From assembly GCA_030748495.1 (NCBI GenBank), contig JASMLX010000032.1, positions 1-55,413 on the forward strand: DNA of 55,413 nucleotides. The letters run 5' to 3'. How positions within the stretch are numbered: position 1 is the first letter of the stretch; every line of letters starts with the position of its first letter. A program made the translations under genes and the position numbers. Shown here piece by piece: positions 27,900 to 35,373 of the stretch. The stretch comes from Candidatus Poribacteria bacterium (GTDB lineage Bacteria; Poribacteria; WGA-4E; UBA9662). The notes beneath the pieces were generated by a model. It was not told where the DNA came from. It did not search any database and saw nothing but the letters and a program-made list of their open reading frames with translations.

Positions 27900-28400
27900 T
27901 CAGGCTAGAGTGTGGATGTGGTTGCTCTGATTTTGGTTGAGTTCTTCTGAATAACGAAAGGTATTGTGAGCACCGACTAAAACTCGGAGTGTCGTATTAA
28001 CGTAGTTAATCGCACGCTGGGTAATGTAAGCATTATCCAGTTGAGCAGATTGGATCTGCTGTGCTAGGCTCTTCAGTTGTTTGCCGAATTCACGAAAACT
28101 TGGAGCGAATGGTTCGGGTACCAGGTCTGCAAGTTTTCGCAAATTCAACTTTGGCGGTGGGATGTTGAAAGCTTGAGCCAATTTGCTCATCAAAGCGGTT
28201 CGAGCGGATGCTAACACCTTTAGTTCTAGCATCCATGTCTCCAATTTTTTAAGGAGCGCAGTAATCTCATCTGGATCATTTCCCGCTAAGATATCACGTC
28301 CTAAAACCGTTAACTCAAGCAACTTACGACATTGGTAAACTTCCTGAGTCAGGATCTCAGTCAATCGGTTAAGTGTCGTACTTTCGACTGTTGTTTGCAT
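27900..28400 (-). CDS. flgN: Flagellar export chaperone FlgN
   Basis: A 166-aa, largely helical, weakly conserved protein recognised by position between flgM and flgK and by the FlgN-type pattern: an N-terminal helix LTEILTQEVYQCRKLLELTV, a central region, and a C-terminal YITQRAINYVNTTLRVLVGA. FlgN binds FlgK and FlgL in the cytoplasm and delivers them to the flagellar export gate. AGGAT precedes the ATG. The 148-base gap to flgM is longer than the other gaps in the operon and contains a small GACAT/ATGTC hairpin. Confidence 0.8.
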   Translation of the reverse strand: MQTTVESTTLNRLTEILTQEVYQCRKLLELTVLGRDILAGNDPDEITALLKKLETWMLELKVLASARTALMSKLAQAFNIPPPKLNLRKLADLVPEPFAPSFREFGKQLKSLAQQIQSAQLDNAYITQRAINYVNTTLRVLVGAHNTFRYSEELNQNQSNHIHTLA

Positions 28401-28548
28401 TTTTAATCCTACTTTTTATCAATTGGCGTTCTCTCATCTAAATGCTCAAATGGCACCGAGAAAAGGAACATGGAAAGACATCTGGATGTCTCCCTCTCTA
28501 ACAGATTTCTCTGTTGATGCAACAACTGCCTAATGTATGGTCTTCTGA

Positions 28549-28890
28549 TTACCGGCTAGTAGGCAAAACGCCAGTTGCCAATATCTTTTCAGCTACTTGA
28601 GCACTATCAACTGTGTATTCACCATTGCTGATTAACTCACGTAAGCGGGCAACTTTCTCAGAATCGACTTCGGGTGAATCAACCACCTGTTGCCGAATTT
28701 GATCGAGTTCATTGCTCTGTTTAGATATTGTTACACCGTCGATATGCGTGTCTGTGGCGACTGATTCGCCGGTTGTTTGGTACGGGTTATTTTTTGAGGC
28801 ACTCGCTGCCCCTGTTTGTGCTTTCCCCGTTCCACGTTGGCCGTAAACTCGACTCAGGTTTGCGTTTCTGATTGGATCGATAGGTACCAT
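28549..28890 (-). CDS. flgM: Anti-sigma-28 factor FlgM
   Basis: A 113-aa protein with the FlgM C-terminal sigma-28-binding helices (SPEVDSEKVARLRELISNGE, then YTVDSAQVAEKILA) after a disordered, Ser/Thr/Gln-rich N-terminus. FlgM holds FliA inactive until the hook is finished and is then exported. The start chosen is 28890, directly after AAGGAGA; a longer frame from 28920 reads through this ribosome site. A sigma-28-like promoter lies 50-80 bases upstream, which would allow the usual autoregulation. Confidence 0.88.
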   Translation of the reverse strand: MVPIDPIRNANLSRVYGQRGTGKAQTGAASASKNNPYQTTGESVATDTHIDGVTISKQSNELDQIRQQVVDSPEVDSEKVARLRELISNGEYTVDSAQVAEKILATGVLPTSR

Positions 28891-28940
28891 TTTAATCTCC
28901 TTTTCCGCTTGCTTCAGCAAGTATTGTTCATCTGTTTTAC

Positions 28941-28968
28941 TTAACGGTAAGAATCCCGAAAAACTTTA
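28941..28968 (-). promoter_or_regulatory. Sigma-28 (FliA)-like promoter upstream of flgM
   Basis: On the minus strand TAAAGTTT (28968-28961) matches the -35 consensus exactly, and ACCGTTAA (28948-28941) resembles the -10 GCCGATAA with two differences, at a spacing one base longer than usual. It would give flgM-flgN-flgK-flgL a late promoter. Confidence 0.55.
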
Positions 28969-29046
28969 GAAAAAACTGAAAAAAATTGGCACGCCTTACC
29001 AATAGTCAGATAATACATTATTCAAACAGGATCTTCAACTGAAAAC

Positions 29047-29370
29047 TCAATCCCGTTGCAGTTGTGTGTAAACCATATTGGCAATACCGATACCTCGCTT
29101 GGAGGTAATTTTACCAATCTCCTGGTCAAGGAGATCTGTAAAAATGTTTTCGGCATTACCGCCGCCTAGAAAATTACTTTTTGGAATTGCTGCCCGCATC
29201 TGGCGCAGCATCTGGTGTGTAAACAGTGACTCAAACTCTTGTGCCACAGACTTTAGTTCTTGGTCAAAGGTGGTATTTTCCCCCGTCGGCTTGGATTTAG
29301 CAGAAACTTTTTGCATGTAGTTCTCCAGCCGCTCCATTTGCAATCTCCCCATATGACCTGAAAGTTTCAT
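29047..29370 (-). CDS. flgJ: FlgJ-type rod-binding protein (no muramidase domain)
   Basis: A 107-aa protein matching the N-terminal rod-binding domain of FlgJ: VAQEFESLFTHQMLRQMRAA, then GGGNAENIFTDLLDQEIGKI. The C-terminal glucosaminidase domain of enteric FlgJ is absent, as in many phyla, so wall opening for the rod needs a separate lytic enzyme that is not in this window. It sits between flgI and flgM, the usual place. The start at 29370 is uncertain; no strong ribosome site is seen. Confidence 0.88.
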   Translation of the reverse strand: MKLSGHMGRLQMERLENYMQKVSAKSKPTGENTTFDQELKSVAQEFESLFTHQMLRQMRAAIPKSNFLGGGNAENIFTDLLDQEIGKITSKRGIGIANMVYTQLQRD

Positions 29371-29398
29371 TGGTTGATTCGCCCTCTTCTTTCGTTGA

Positions 29399-30532
29399 CT
29401 AACGTATGATTAACTTAGCATGAAGCGCGCCAACCTTCTCGATATTTTGTAGAATCGCAATTAACTCGCGAGGTGTTGCGCCAAGTGCATTAAGAGAGGC
29501 GACGACGTTCTCAACAGTAATACTTTCAGGTATTTCAGTCAACCAACCTTCCGATTCTTGAGTCGTAATCTCTGTTTCAGGAACGAGAACTGTTTGCCCT
29601 TCGCTGGCGGGTAGGGGTTGACTAATAGCCGCCTCCGTACTGATAGTGACAAACAGACTACCGTGTGTGACGGCAACCTCTGAAATTGCTACATTAGACC
29701 CGATTACGACAGTTCCGGTTCTTTCATCAACAACAACGCGAGCAGGACGATCAATCTCAATTTTTAAGTCGCCAATTTTAGCCAAGAAACGGATTACATT
29801 ATCGGTATAGATATTAGCATCAGCATCCTGTAATACCGTCGGAATAATGACCCGAACCGATCCACTGTCGACGGTTGTTGCCGGCGATGAGGTGTAGCCT
29901 AATTCATTGTTGATGGCATCTGCAATTCCGACCGCAGTGGTGTAATCAGCATGATAGGGAACCAAAACAAGTTCCTCGCCTTCAAAAACATCAATCCGCA
30001 TTGATTTGTGAACAATGCCACCATTCGGAACAGTTCCGGCAGTAGGATGATTTTTTTGAATGCTATCACCACCGGCAGAAGCACTGTATCCACCCAGCGA
30101 AATAACACCGCTGGCCATCACATAGATCTCTTTAGAAGAATCAAGTGGATGAAAGAGTGGTGTTGGCAACAGCGTACCCCCTTGTAAACTGGTCGCCGTT
30201 TGCAGAGAGTCGATTTGGACATCTACTTCTGATCCAACTTTGGCGAACGGTGGTAAAACTGCTGTCACTGTTACTACAGCCGCATTTTTAGTATCCAGCC
30301 GGTCTAACTGCATTGAGATGCCCATGCTTTCAATCATGTTTTCAATGAAGCGTTGGGTGACTTCGCTCTGTTTATCGCCTGTATTGTTTAGACCCGTTAC
30401 CAATCCCATACCGAATAGTTTGGCTTCATGAATTCCGTCGACGGTGACAACATCTTTAATCCTTGTTTGTAAAGCCGTTGCGGATGTGGCTAATGAGAGC
30501 CAGATCAGTAAAATAGCGGGCAATTTTTTCAT
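29399..30532 (-). CDS. flgI: Flagellar P-ring protein FlgI
   Basis: A 377-aa periplasmic protein with a cleavable signal (MKKLPAILLIWLSLATSATA). Signature segments are RIKDVVTVDGIHEAKLFGMG, LVTGLNNTGDK, NAAVVTVTAVLPPFAKVGS, LQGGTLLPTPL and the C-terminal LNALGATPRELIAILQNIEK. FlgI polymerises in the peptidoglycan layer around the rod, so with FlgH it indicates a diderm envelope. TAGGAG precedes the ATG; the gap to flgH is nine bases. Normal length. Confidence 0.96.
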   Translation of the reverse strand: MKKLPAILLIWLSLATSATALQTRIKDVVTVDGIHEAKLFGMGLVTGLNNTGDKQSEVTQRFIENMIESMGISMQLDRLDTKNAAVVTVTAVLPPFAKVGSEVDVQIDSLQTATSLQGGTLLPTPLFHPLDSSKEIYVMASGVISLGGYSASAGGDSIQKNHPTAGTVPNGGIVHKSMRIDVFEGEELVLVPYHADYTTAVGIADAINNELGYTSSPATTVDSGSVRVIIPTVLQDADANIYTDNVIRFLAKIGDLKIEIDRPARVVVDERTGTVVIGSNVAISEVAVTHGSLFVTISTEAAISQPLPASEGQTVLVPETEITTQESEGWLTEIPESITVENVVASLNALGATPRELIAILQNIEKVGALHAKLIIR

Positions 30533-30541
30533 TTTTAACTC

Positions 30542-31171
30542 CTAAAAAATCCAGATCCAATCTAGAAGCCGGCTAATCAATCCGGGCTTTTGTTGCCGTG
30601 AAATCATACCTTCGCCTTCGTAGGTAATTTCGGCATTAGCGAGGCTGGTCGAGACAACCGTATTTCGTGCGCTAATATCCCGGTCCCGGACAATCCCCTT
30701 CACGTGCAAGGTTTGTTTTTCGCCGTTGACTGTAATTTGGCGTTGTCCTTCGATGGTCAAGCTACCGTTGGGCATGACCTGTGTTACGATTGCGCTAACT
30801 GTTGCATCGAGGGTATCGCTCTGTTGCGTAGAACCGAGCCCATCAAAGCTCGTTTCCGATGAGAGGCCAATGCCTTCTGGCAAGACATTGCCTGTAGCGC
30901 CAAGTCCACGCGTTGGCAATCCAACGAAGGCGTTCAATTTCCCGTTCCGGTCTGAAGATCGACTGGTTTTGGTTTTGGCCTCACGAGACGCACTGGCACG
31001 TTCTATTACCAAAACAGTCAAGAGATCTCCAACACTGCGCGCTTTCTTATCCGCAAAAATAGAGGCTTGATAAATAGTTAGCCCTTTTTTAGCTTCAACA
31101 ACAGTGTTCCAGGTTAAAACCAAGCATAAGAAGGTGAAAAGTTTTCCTAAAAGTCTGTGACGAAGTCGCAT
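30542..31171 (-). CDS. flgH: Flagellar L-ring protein FlgH, atypical signal
   Basis: A 209-aa outer-membrane-ring protein: ADKKARSVGDLLTVLVIERA, GNLKAF-like GKLNAFVGLPTRG, TLDATVSAIVTQVMPNGSLT and IEGQRQITVNGEKQTLHVKG match FlgH. FlgH is normally a lipoprotein. Here the N-terminal segment (KLFTFLCLVLTWNTVVEAKK) is hydrophobic but its only cysteine is in TFLC, not a lipobox, and VVEAKK looks like a signal peptidase I site. So the L ring may lack lipid anchors (inference). AGGAGAG precedes the ATG. Ten bases separate it from flgA. Confidence 0.93.
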   Translation of the reverse strand: MRLRHRLLGKLFTFLCLVLTWNTVVEAKKGLTIYQASIFADKKARSVGDLLTVLVIERASASREAKTKTSRSSDRNGKLNAFVGLPTRGLGATGNVLPEGIGLSSETSFDGLGSTQQSDTLDATVSAIVTQVMPNGSLTIEGQRQITVNGEKQTLHVKGIVRDRDISARNTVVSTSLANAEITYEGEGMISRQQKPGLISRLLDWIWIF

Positions 31172-31180
31172 TTTTCTCTC

Positions 31181-32140
31181 CTAGAAGTGAATCTGAACTT
31201 TCTTCTGGCCAATTATCTGACCGGTAATCTCTTTTTTCGATGAAATATTTTTGATTCGAATTAACTGTCCAAGTTCACCATTTTCGCAGGCAACGCCTTG
31301 AGCTTGAATTTTCAACTGTCCATGCTGAGCTATAATAGTGACCGGACTATCTTTTGCAACACAATAAATCTTCTGTAAATCCTGATCCGTGATAGGTTGG
31401 CCTTGGCGGATTTGTCGAGACGACAGTTGTCCGGCAACTTTTTCGATCCTAGAAATTGGTATTCCCTGCCAAAAGGACGGATGTGATGGATCTAAAACTT
31501 TTGCTTCCAACTTTAGAAAGGACGGCTCGATTTTAGTATGCGGTGGAATGTCAATTTTAGCGATAACAACGGCTTGTTCTATCCGGATCTCAAAAGAGAG
31601 CGTAGTTCGGTAAGGGGTGGTATTGTTAGAGTAGACCTCAACTCCCAATAAGCCTCGTTGCAGGTCGCCCTTCGGCTTGAACTGGATTCTCGTTTCTGAG
31701 TTGATCGGTGGGATAACCGGCATTTTCATACGCGGTCGAATTTCAACCGATTTGATCTGTAGCGCCTGTTGATAAAAGGCCTTAACCTGAGCTAAAAGAT
31801 CTGCTGATCCAGATGCCGGTTGTTGGTAGGAGACTTTGGACCGGCCGCGGACTTCGATCTGAGATAAGTCTATTTGGTTGCGTTTTAGCCAGTAGTTCAC
31901 CTGTGCCGGACCAATCGATTTAGAAAACCTAGCCTGGTTGACAGATCCGACCTTGATTGATTTAATCTGCTGTAGAAGTTGTAGTTTTACACCTTCTACC
32001 TGAGCAATGTCACCGATCAAAATGTCTTTCTGCTCAATTGTGACGACAGGCAGTAGGTAAATTATTGTAGTGTCCGTTGCGGCTCCAACCATCCAGAAGT
32101 TACTGAGAAGAAAAAGGGAAGTGAGAGATAACAGTTTCAT
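31181..32140 (-). CDS. flgA: P-ring assembly chaperone FlgA
   Basis: A protein of about 319 aa with a signal (MKLLSLTSLFLLSNFWMVGA) and the FlgA C-terminal SAF-like domain: AVVIAKIDIPPHTKIEPSFL, then SSRQIRQGQPITDQDLQ, PVTIIAQHGQLKIQAQGVAC and RIKNISSKKEITGQI. FlgA helps FlgI assemble in the periplasm. I chose the ATG at 32140 because it gives a compact signal peptide; the frame stays open to a GTG at 32191. First gene of the minus-strand flg operon, just behind a sigma-54 promoter and divergent from rpmH. Confidence 0.88.
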   Translation of the reverse strand: MKLLSLTSLFLLSNFWMVGAATDTTIIYLLPVVTIEQKDILIGDIAQVEGVKLQLLQQIKSIKVGSVNQARFSKSIGPAQVNYWLKRNQIDLSQIEVRGRSKVSYQQPASGSADLLAQVKAFYQQALQIKSVEIRPRMKMPVIPPINSETRIQFKPKGDLQRGLLGVEVYSNNTTPYRTTLSFEIRIEQAVVIAKIDIPPHTKIEPSFLKLEAKVLDPSHPSFWQGIPISRIEKVAGQLSSRQIRQGQPITDQDLQKIYCVAKDSPVTIIAQHGQLKIQAQGVACENGELGQLIRIKNISSKKEITGQIIGQKKVQIHF

Positions 32141-32217
32141 TAGATCTATAACCCTACTGTTGGATTGACTAAGGTACATGTTCGTTTTCACTCTTTACTC
32201 AACTTTACCTAAGTCTT

Positions 32218-32234
32218 AGCAATCCTTGTGCCAA
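32218..32234 (-). promoter_or_regulatory. Sigma-54 promoter upstream of flgA
   Basis: On the minus strand TTGGCACAAGGATTGCT gives the -24/-12 pattern with exactly 10 bases between GG and GC. The predicted start is about 32207. It is almost identical to the site before flgF, which supports shared control by an NtrC-type flagellar activator not present in this window. Confidence 0.85.
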
Positions 32235-32258
32235 CACTATACGGATCGCCGGTGAGGC

Positions 32259-32288
32259 TTGACAAATAAAAGTCGAATTGGATACTAT
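32259..32288 (+). promoter_or_regulatory. Sigma-70 promoter of rpmH
   Basis: TTGACA (32259-32264), an 18-base spacer and TACTAT (32283-32288), ending about 50 bases before rpmH. Confidence 0.75.
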
Positions 32289-32338
32289 ATCGTGCTTTGA
32301 TTGCACCAGAAATAGGAAAATAGATAAGGGGAGATTGT

Positions 32339-32473
32339 ATGAAAAGAACCTATCAGCCAAGCCGTAGAAAAAGAAAAAATAAGATTGGATTTAGAAAGCG
32401 AATGTCCACCCGTCACGGTCGGGCAATTTTATCACGCCGTCGTCAAAAAGGAAGGAAAGTTCTTTCTGCTTAG
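32339..32473 (+). CDS. rpmH: 50S ribosomal protein L34
   Basis: A 44-aa, Arg/Lys-rich protein starting [20 protein letters not shown] and continuing [20 protein letters not shown], an unmistakable L34. A ribosome site (aagggga) lies just upstream, and a consensus-like sigma-70 promoter lies about 50 bases before the start. Usually rpmH is followed by rnpA and yidC near dnaA. Here the next gene, nine bases on, encodes an AIR-synthase-like protein and then ispH, and no rnpA is present. L34 binds 23S rRNA in the large subunit. Confidence 0.96.
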   Translation: MKRTYQPSRRKRKNKIGFRKRMSTRHGRAILSRRRQKGRKVLSA

Positions 32474-32481
32474 CAGAAGCG

Positions 32482-33492
32482 ATGTCTCCGCTACCTGTCG
32501 GTAAATTGCCACCGACGCTATTGAGCCGGATCTTACCCTCCCGAGATACCCATACCTTAAACCGGGTTGTTGTCCCACCGCAAATTGGCGAAGACGCCAC
32601 GGTGATCGATTTTGGGGAATCGTATCTGATTGCCAAAACAGATCCGATCACCTTTACTACTGACGAAATTGGTTGGTATTTGGTCTGTGTTAATGGCAAC
32701 GATATTGCGACGATGGGTGGAGTTCCAAAATGGTTATTGGTAACGCTACTTCTACCGGAAAACACGACGACGCCCACCTTAGTTACTGACATTAGTGACC
32801 AAATCCAAACTGCTTGTCAATCTTTCCAGATTACCTTATGTGGTGGCCACACCGAAATTACCTATGGGTTAGATCGGCCGATAGCGATCGGGCAGATGCT
32901 AGGTGAAGTTCCGAAAGATCGCTTGGTCAGATCCGCAGATGCTCGCGTGGGTGACGACCTGATTTTGACGAAGGGCATTGGAATTGAAGCCACCTCTATT
33001 ATCGCTCGTGAACGAGAACTCGAGCTAAAAACTCACTTTTCTGCGCCTTTTATTAACTCCGCTAAAGATTATCTGTTCCGTTTGTCGGTACTAAAAGAGG
33101 CCCAGATTGCGGTTGACACCGGTGGAGTTCACGCAATGCACGATCCAACTGAGGGCGGGATTGCAACGGCTGTTCGAGAACTAGCGACGGCGGCTGAGGT
33201 TGGAGCGGAGGTCTGGATAGATCGACTAATTGTTCCGGCTGAAACGGATGCGCTTTGCGGCTTCTTCGACCTTGATCCGTTGGGTGTTATTTCGTCTGGC
33301 GCATTGTTGATTGCGACTGAGCCAAGCCGAAGTCAACCGATTTTAGAGGCACTGACCGCAAACCAGATTCCAGCTAGCTTAATTGGGAAATTATTACCTC
33401 CTCAAGAGGGATTGTGGCTCAAAAGAGGAACTGCGACACACCCGCTTCCTACCTTTCAGACTGACGAAATCACCAAAATCTTCGCAGATTGA
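32482..33492 (+). CDS. AIR-synthase-related (HypE/SelD-like) protein
   Basis: A 336-aa protein of the PurM/HypE/SelD/ThiL ATP-binding superfamily. GEDATVIDFGESYLIAKTDP and VNGNDIATMGGVPKWLL form the N-terminal AIRS domain, and THMTDP-like HAMHDPTEGGIATAVRELA starts the ATP-binding C-terminal domain. It lacks the C-terminal modifiable Cys of HypE (it ends KIFAD), and no hyp genes are nearby, so hydrogenase maturation is unlikely. The reaction is unknown. It begins nine bases after rpmH and ends six bases before the chosen ispH start, so the three genes form one operon. Confidence 0.85.
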   Translation: MSPLPVGKLPPTLLSRILPSRDTHTLNRVVVPPQIGEDATVIDFGESYLIAKTDPITFTTDEIGWYLVCVNGNDIATMGGVPKWLLVTLLLPENTTTPTLVTDISDQIQTACQSFQITLCGGHTEITYGLDRPIAIGQMLGEVPKDRLVRSADARVGDDLILTKGIGIEATSIIARERELELKTHFSAPFINSAKDYLFRLSVLKEAQIAVDTGGVHAMHDPTEGGIATAVRELATAAEVGAEVWIDRLIVPAETDALCGFFDLDPLGVISSGALLIATEPSRSQPILEALTANQIPASLIGKLLPPQEGLWLKRGTATHPLPTFQTDEITKIFAD

Positions 33493-33497
33493 CCTCC

Positions 33498-34736
33498 ATG
33501 GCACGCCAATTTGATGTTCCTCAGTTCTACCGCAGCGAGATTATCTCAACCGTCAAAAAATCTCGCCGAATTGAGGATCCCAAAAAAAGAGATCTATCAC
33601 CCTCGATTCTCGATTTCGGGCCTGTCCGATTTAAAATTGGGCGCCATTTTGGTTTCTGTTATGGCGTTGAAAATGCAATTGAGATTGCCTATCGTGCCTT
33701 GACCAAACACCCGAATCAACGCATCTTTCTCCTGTCAGAGATCATTCACAATTCGCACGTCAATGAAGATTTACAGAAGCGGGGGGTACAATTTATCTGT
33801 GAAACATCCGGCCAACAACTGATACCGTTTGAAGATTTGCATCCAGAGGATGTAGTGATCGTTCCAGCGTTTGGTACAACAGTTGAGATTGAAGAAGCTT
33901 TGAGTCAGCGTGGTATCCACCCTTACCGATATAATACGACTTGTCCATTCGTAGAAAAGGTTTGGAAGAAAAGTCAAGAGATTGGGCAAAGAGAGTATTC
34001 GGTCATTATTCACGGTAAGCGAAACCATGAAGAGACCAGAGCCACCTTTTCCCATTCAAAAAAGAGTGCCCCCGTAGTGGTCGTACGAGATCTAGATGAG
34101 ACGGAAAAGTTGGCTAAGGTAATCCGAGGAGAAGAAACCACCGATTTCTTCTATCAGCATTTCGGTGACCGATGTTCAATCGGCTTTAATCCAAAGGTGC
34201 ATTTGGAAAGGATCGGTGTGGTCAATCAAACTACGATGTTAGCTTCCGAAACTCAGGCCATTGCGAGTTTACTGCGACAAGTTATTATCGGCCGATACGG
34301 CGCACAAAATGTGAATGCGCACTTTGCGGATACCCGTGACACCCTCTGTTATGCCACCAAAGAAAATCAGGATGCCACTTTATCCTTAATTGATGACGGT
34401 GCAAATTTAGCTATTATTGTTGGGGGCTATAACTCATCTAATACCAGCCATTTGGTAGCTTTATGCCAAGCTTCACTTCCCACCTACTTCATTTCCGATG
34501 AGACCGAAATTCTGTCGTCTAATCGTATCCGACACTTGGACGTCAGAACCAGGGACTTGACAGAAACTGAAAGTTGGTTGCCAACTCAGAATGGTAATCC
34601 AACTGATATTATCTTGACAGCCGGTGCCTCTTGTCCAGACGCTCTATTGGACCGGGTCCTTCAAAAAATAGTATCTTGGTTTCCAGAAAGTCGGTCGATA
34701 GATTACGTTCTTGCCCCCTTTCAATCTGGAACTTAG
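33498..34736 (+). CDS. ispH: 4-hydroxy-3-methylbut-2-enyl diphosphate reductase (IspH/LytB)
   Basis: A 412-aa IspH that makes IPP and DMAPP in the last step of the MEP isoprenoid pathway. The three cysteines of the 4Fe-4S cluster are C54 (RHFGFCYGVENAI), C149 (NTTCPFVEKVW) and C379 (TAGASCPD). The length and insertions (about 400 aa) match the cyanobacterial/plant-type subgroup rather than the roughly 315-aa enteric form. The start chosen is the ATG at 33498; an upstream TTG at 33489 would overlap the preceding gene. No clear ribosome site, which suggests translational coupling. Confidence 0.94.
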   Translation: MARQFDVPQFYRSEIISTVKKSRRIEDPKKRDLSPSILDFGPVRFKIGRHFGFCYGVENAIEIAYRALTKHPNQRIFLLSEIIHNSHVNEDLQKRGVQFICETSGQQLIPFEDLHPEDVVIVPAFGTTVEIEEALSQRGIHPYRYNTTCPFVEKVWKKSQEIGQREYSVIIHGKRNHEETRATFSHSKKSAPVVVVRDLDETEKLAKVIRGEETTDFFYQHFGDRCSIGFNPKVHLERIGVVNQTTMLASETQAIASLLRQVIIGRYGAQNVNAHFADTRDTLCYATKENQDATLSLIDDGANLAIIVGGYNSSNTSHLVALCQASLPTYFISDETEILSSNRIRHLDVRTRDLTETESWLPTQNGNPTDIILTAGASCPDALLDRVLQKIVSWFPESRSIDYVLAPFQSGT

Positions 34737-35373
34737 ATATATAAACTACCTAGAGCGATATATCGGTGAGGCGCAACTATAGCTACCACTCTCAATGTAG
34801 TTGTTGGCCTTTTACTAGACGTGTTAAGCTGGTGACCACGCTTGGTTGGGGGTTAGATTTTAGCTTTTAAAGAGTAACATTACCGCCTCCCTAAGATAGT
34901 GTTGTGAACTGCTGGCACTCTGTACCAGCGAGCTACTGGTGGATCCCAAATATGGCGGTTTCCACGGGAGCCGGAATAAACGGCTGGAGAGAATAATCGA
35001 TGCTAATCGGTACCATTCTCCATACCCTTTTTCAGCCACGACATTGAGGAAGATAGAAATGGCTATTTCTTGTACCTGAGGTTACCCAGTTGTTGACTGC
35101 AACTGATACGGACGAACCTAAGTCCGCCTCCGAACAAAGCGGAATCGAACCCACCCAGGCTAAGAGCAACCAGTCACTTTCTACCCATCACCTTTTTCTC
35201 CTAGATACTGGATTGTAATAATAGTATCAATTGAGAATATGGTTCTTCTCAATTATTATTTGATATTTTAGTGGTAGTATAGTATTTCTGGTGAGGACTT
35301 GCTATACTGAGTTTTCAAATGTTTCTGGACCGAAGCGTTTGAGTGGAATGATTGTTGACGAATAGGAAAAACA
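34737..35373. other. Long spacer, no gene
   Basis: No frame with family resemblance is visible in either strand. The right part is A/T-rich and holds the inverted repeat at 35229-35254. A short palindrome CGATATATCG lies near 34757. Part of it may be decayed coding sequence, but nothing is recognisable. Confidence 0.45.
35229..35254. promoter_or_regulatory. Perfect inverted repeat, possible operator
   Basis: AATTGAGAA (35229-35237) and TTCTCAATT (35246-35254) form a perfect 9-bp inverted repeat with an 8-base centre, about 120 bases before the dehydrogenase gene. The half-site spacing suits a dimeric repressor; no regulator gene is adjacent. Confidence 0.5.

Noticed and set aside
28981..29000. 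TTGGCACGCC on plus as a third sigma-54 site
   Set aside because: The -12 TTGC element is missing at the required spacing and no plus-strand gene follows.
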